From positions 930,001 to 994,000 of the forward strand of contig CAJQUW010006985.1 in NCBI GenBank assembly GCA_907163375.1: DNA of 64,000 nt. Reading direction: 5' to 3'. Shown piece after piece: positions 60,758 to 64,000 of this stretch. This DNA is from Prostheceraeus crozeri (taxonomy: Eukaryota > Platyhelminthes > Polycladida > Euryleptidae). How positions within the stretch are numbered: the first letter of the stretch is position 1; each line of letters begins with the position of its first letter. The translations under genes were made by a program, and so were the position numbers. Under the pieces are notes generated by a model that saw only the letters and a list, made by a program, of their open reading frames with translations, made no database searches and was not told the origin of the DNA.

Positions 60758-61149
60758 ATGATGAGCAACCTGACAAACAACCAACGTCTACAAATTATTG
60801 CTTTGAGAAAGAATACCTTCAATTCCATACGTGAAATTGCCGATGACTTGAATGTTACAAAGAGTGCTGTTGGGAGAGCAGTGAAATCGCGTACGAAGAG
60901 ACTGGTTCGCATGAATCGCAAAAGTCTTTGTGTGTTCGTCATCGAGCAACAACTGAAGCTGAAGACCGAATGATTGTCCGGATCAGCAAACGCAATCCTC
61001 ATGCCAGTTCTGTGGACATCTAAGGAGATATGTCAGCATTCGGCACAAACCTTAGCGAGCGAACTGTTGTGAATCGACTGACTGAGGCAGGTCGAAGTGC
61101 GTAAAAACCAATACAATACCAATACAACATGAAGGCTAAGCGTCTGCAG
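60758..61149 (+). pseudogene. Tc1 transposase, N-terminal DNA-binding part
   Basis: It starts at ATG 60,758. Residues 10-50 form a helix-turn-helix (QRLQIIALRK, then IREIADDLNVTKSAVG), the paired-like DNA-binding domain of Tc1 transposases. After about residue 50 the match shifts by one base, and the following RHRATTEAEDRMIVRISKRN continues in another frame. Stops lie at 61,021 and 61,102. It is cut at 61,149 by the hAT derivative, between RLQ and WAKDHQDW. Confidence 0.82.
61142..61149 (+). repeat. 8-bp target duplication GTCTGCAG (left)
   Basis: GTCTGCAG here and at 62,093-62,100 flank the hAT derivative exactly; 8-bp duplications are characteristic of hAT elements. Confidence 0.92.
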
Positions 61150-62092
61150 CAGTGGCGGCGCCAGCGAGCGAGTAGAACGGTTACAAATGGGTTACACCAC
61201 TTATATTACTGGTTACATAAATGATCTGAATTTTTTAACGGATGCTACTTATTTTTATGAAATTATACTCATAGATGTGTAGATGACTTGGACATGAAAA
61301 CTTTCTGTGCTCCCCTGAACTATACGCGTTAACTGTGGCGCGGACGGCATGAGTTTCGTGGCGTTTTTGGCTTCTGCTGATAGGGTGAAATGTTTGTCTG
61401 ATAAATGATATAATGGTGTACCAAGAAGACCGTCTTCAGCCTCAGTTCGACACGATTCAATAGACATGAATTCTTCAGTCAATAGAGAGTCAAATTTACC
61501 ATCGATGGGGACGTTCGAAGACAAAGTAGCTTTCTGGTGAGAAGTAGACACAGAACACGCACTTTCATTTGATGTATGCGACGTCGGATCAATATCGGAG
61601 GAAGGGGCACACTGGTCAGTCGGTGAAGTAGATTTTCGAAGAGCTACACGTTTACGTCTATCAGCTGTTTCCGTAGAATCACTAGGCGAAGACTCCCTCC
61701 GTCTTTTGGCAGAAAATTTCATAACTCGCAAGGCCAATGAAAGGCCACCCTCAATAAAACAATAAAGTATTCGTTATCGCCACCGATTGTAACGAAATGC
61801 GATCCTTCATTCGTACACACAAACCAAAGCGTTATGTGTCAGTTGCTATTGATATCAGATCCCTCTGCTATGCTCCCTGCGTGCACATGTCGACACTGCG
61901 TCTCACAAACATTTTATTGATAGAATAAGACTGACATGACTCAGATTCTATAAGACGCACAAGTTTTTTTAATGTTGATGTAGTCGTCAAGTCAATGAGC
62001 TCAAATTCACAGAACGGTTACAAGTACGGTTACAATTCGATTTCTAGCGGTTACCATCAGTAACCGTATGTAACCCCTTGGCGCCGCCACTG
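61150..62092. mobile_element. hAT derivative inserted in the Tc1 transposase
   Basis: A 943-bp element with inverted termini CAGTGGCGGCGCCA and TGGCGCCGCCACTG, flanked by the 8-bp GTCTGCAG duplication. Several GGTTAC words lie near each end (61,189-61,215 on the left; 62,014-62,074 on the right, including two inverted GTAACC), typical subterminal binding sites. It carries a 155-codon frame but no transposase core, so it is probably a deletion derivative of a larger hAT element. Confidence 0.93.
61255..61722 (-). CDS. 155-codon frame in the hAT derivative, N-terminal remnant
   Basis: The first ATG of the frame is at 61,722. The protein starts MKFSAKRRRESSP, a basic, nuclear-localisation-like stretch, followed by a Ser/Thr-rich low-complexity region (PTSHTSNESACSVSTSHQ) and no recognised domain. 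Such regions occur ahead of the zinc finger in some hAT transposases. It may be the first exon left behind by internal deletion. Whether it is still expressed cannot be told. Confidence 0.4.
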   Translation of the reverse strand: MKFSAKRRRESSPSDSTETADRRKRVALRKSTSPTDQCAPSSDIDPTSHTSNESACSVSTSHQKATLSSNVPIDGKFDSLLTEEFMSIESCRTEAEDGLLGTPLYHLSDKHFTLSAEAKNATKLMPSAPQLTRIVQGSTESFHVQVIYTSMSIIS

Positions 62093-62784
62093 GTCTGCAG
62101 TGGGCAAAGGATCACCAGGATTGGACCATTGATATGTGGAGATCAGTAAGTTGATGTCAAAATGATACCCACAGATAAAATGTAAAACTACCATTTTTAT
62201 TGCAGGTTATTTTCTCGGACGAGACGATGGTAGAGTTGCAGCCTCCCCAGACACAATCCGTTCGTCGGTGGTGGAATGAAGCCGTGTCAGAGGTCCATAT
62301 GCGCCAGCAGTTTAAGCATCCTGTAAAACTCATGTTCTGGGGCTGCATGAGCTTCCAAGGAATGGGACGACTCCACCTTTTCGAGGGCTCAATGAACGCT
62401 GACCAGTATCTGACCGTACTGCAGCATTGTGTTGTGCCCGTCAGCAGAATGGTACAAAGGAACTGATTGGGTATACCAGCACGATTTGGCCCCATGCCAC
62501 ACTGCAAAGAGAGTGAAATCATTCATGATTTCGAAAGGGTTTGAAGTATTGCAATGGCCAGGAAATAGTCCTGATTTAAACCGCATTGAGAACCTGTGGG
62601 GTTGCCTCAAAAATCGATTTCGTAAGCTGGGAATTCAGCAGAAATCAGAGGCAATCCGATGGTTTTTGAACACTGCCCACCACTGTGATGATGTCATCAC
62701 AATCTGTGAAAATCTCGTCGATTCCATGCCTGATCGAATCGAGAGGTGTATTGCAGCAAGAGGAGGACACATCAGGTGTTGATG
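62093..62784 (+). pseudogene. Tc1 transposase, catalytic DDE part with a 60-bp intron
   Basis: Continues from the hAT target site with LQWAKDHQDWTIDMWRS. A GTAAGT...TTGCAG intron (62,146-62,205) interrupts it, after which VIFSDE follows in frame. Catalytic residues: D in FSDE (62,218), D in YQHD (62,483) and E in NRIENLWG (62,588), with 34 residues between the last two, the DD34E pattern of Tc1. A one-base shift between about 62,430 and 62,460 separates the first D from the rest. The C-terminus ends ARGGHIRC at 62,782. A poly(A) signal (AATAAA, about 62,812) lies inside the right inverted repeat. Confidence 0.88.
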
Positions 62785-62803
62785 AGCTTTGGATCAGTTT
62801 ATT

Positions 62804-64000
62804 TGCCTTTCAATAAAGCTATTCTACGACAAAATTGTGTTTTTTTTAGTGATGATGACAGAAGATCGATAGGCCTACTATGGCTTACTGACAGACATTC
62901 AAGACAAATCATTAATCACAAAATTATGAAGTGTCGAATGCTTCAATTGAATATTTGTCACTATTAATAAGGCATGATGATTTTGAAGCAAAATAACTTA
63001 TAAAGTGGGAGGGTTTCCGAAATTGTGTTTTTGCCTTTCTGTGCCTATTGGGCATTCAATGACTTGAGTGGGCCTAAATTTTACCTGAATGACATGAAGT
63101 AAACTTATAATGAAGTGCTAGTGGAATATAGAACACTAATGGTGATTACTTAGCGAGAACAATATCGATCAATTAGATGCACAACATTCTAAAGTCATTT
63201 GATGCCCTGTGGGAACGCATCTTGCTAATATCAACAGATTATCTGGCGAGGTAGCGATTTTGTGGATAATTTTTTTAAAGGTTCATTTTCGTGTAAAAAC
63301 TATCTCCGCATGTGAAAATGGTCATCATTTATCCAAAAACATGTGTAAAATTAAAAAACGACAGGTGGCGAAAAAGTTGCTATAATTAGTTGGTAGATAT
63401 TTGTTTACTAATGCGAGCTGATTTTTCGCCAACCGGCGAAATCGTGGATATTGTAGCAACTAATTAGTGGTAAGTAGTAATGTTCGTATATTACCTTCAC
63501 ATGAAAATGTATTGTATTCTCAGTCTGATCTGATAAAAAGGGATCTTTTTTAATTCACGAAGTCTTAAACTAAAAGAAGTATTTATCTTCCATAAATGTC
63601 GCAGTAAATACTATGATATTATTCAAATATTTGTCATTGTTGTAAATTATTGAATGTCAAGAGATGTTGCGAAAATTGATATATGCGGATTCTCTATATT
63701 CTTATCATTATCAAAGAATGATAGTCTGCACTTATTTCTTAGATAGATTAGCCATATGTGGGGGATAGTGAGGAGGTGAGGGAGAGAATAGAGCCTCGAC
63801 TGTAGAGGCGGATTACTAAACAAAAATAAGAAAGTCAAAAGGTAAAAGGTGACATTTAGAGCGCGAAATGTCGCCGGCGAACTTCGCCAGCGAATATCCC
63901 GCAAATATGACTGAACTTTAGCATGATATTCTGCAGCTGACATTCGCCAGCTTTTCGCAAGATTCGTTCCCACAGGGTGGAAGAAATGACACTGAAAAAT
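62804..64000 (-). repeat. Right inverted repeat of the Tc1/mariner element, split by a MITE
   Basis: Mirror of the left repeat from CCTTTCAATAAAG onward, interrupted at GATG|TGGAAG by MITE copy 2, resuming at 63,978 and running off the window. Confidence 0.9.
63205..63977. mobile_element. MITE copy 2, inside the Tc1 right inverted repeat
   Basis: Same 773-775 bp family as 50,269-51,043. The insertion site can be read exactly because the left Tc1 repeat keeps the empty site. Comparison shows a 2-bp duplication, TG, and no loss of target bases. Its insertion postdates the Tc1 element. Confidence 0.92.

Larger units (their letters stand above)
60098..64000 (+). mobile_element. Tc1/mariner element with long inverted repeats, nested insertions
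   Basis: Long inverted repeats enclose a Tc1-type transposase. The left end is at TA-CAAGGTCGGAAAAAATAAG (60,098) or slightly earlier at TA-CAGTGTGC (60,073). The right end lies beyond the window. The inverted repeats are at least 430 bp and almost identical, so the insertion is young although the transposase is broken. It is interrupted by a hAT derivative (61,150-62,092) and by MITE copy 2 (63,205-63,977). Confidence 0.85.

Overview
The window is eukaryotic DNA, AT-rich and crowded with transposable elements. It shows spliceosomal GT-AG introns, TATA boxes, AATAAA signals, APE-type LINEs, a Tc1/mariner element, a hAT derivative and Polinton-like DNA. The frequent GGCCTA words and this mix of elements suggest a marine invertebrate, perhaps an echinoderm or related deuterostome. 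That guess is weak. No clear host gene is visible.

Layout. From 1 to about 23.6 kb lies a nearly perfect tandem array of a 321-322 bp unit, about 73 copies, entering from beyond the left edge. The array is not free-standing. It forms the left inverted repeat of a Polinton-like element (element 1, window edge to about 28,479). The same unit returns in reverse orientation, only about two to three times, at 27.6-28.4 kb. Between the two repeats, element 1 holds a CRE/E-box/TATA promoter, three copies of a folded-looking RNA module, a compact 150-aa gene and a three-exon gene. A decayed LINE follows (28.5-31.95 kb).

From 32,070 to 48,972 lies element 2, a 16.9 kb Polinton-like element that is a mirror image of itself. 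Its two arms of about 8.4 kb are almost identical, meet in a 2.5 kb iteron-like AT-rich core, and are flanked by a 6-bp target duplication (TTTGAT). Each arm carries a protein-primed-type DNA polymerase B gene (broken), a divergent 140-codon frame, a small remnant gene, the same promoter and the same RNA modules as element 1. The terminal sequences of element 2 contain the ancestral form of the satellite unit, so both elements belong to one family. Element 1 lacks the polymerase but carries a protein resembling the polymerase N-terminal region, so it may be a non-autonomous partner.

From 49 to 60 kb the sequence is mostly unrecognised and gene-poor. It holds a 775-bp MITE, a transposon-derived nuclease-like fragment and a 5'-truncated LINE. 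From about 60.1 kb to the right edge there is a Tc1/mariner element with unusually long inverted repeats. It is interrupted by a hAT derivative (8-bp duplication) and by a second copy of the MITE, whose empty site survives in the opposite inverted repeat.
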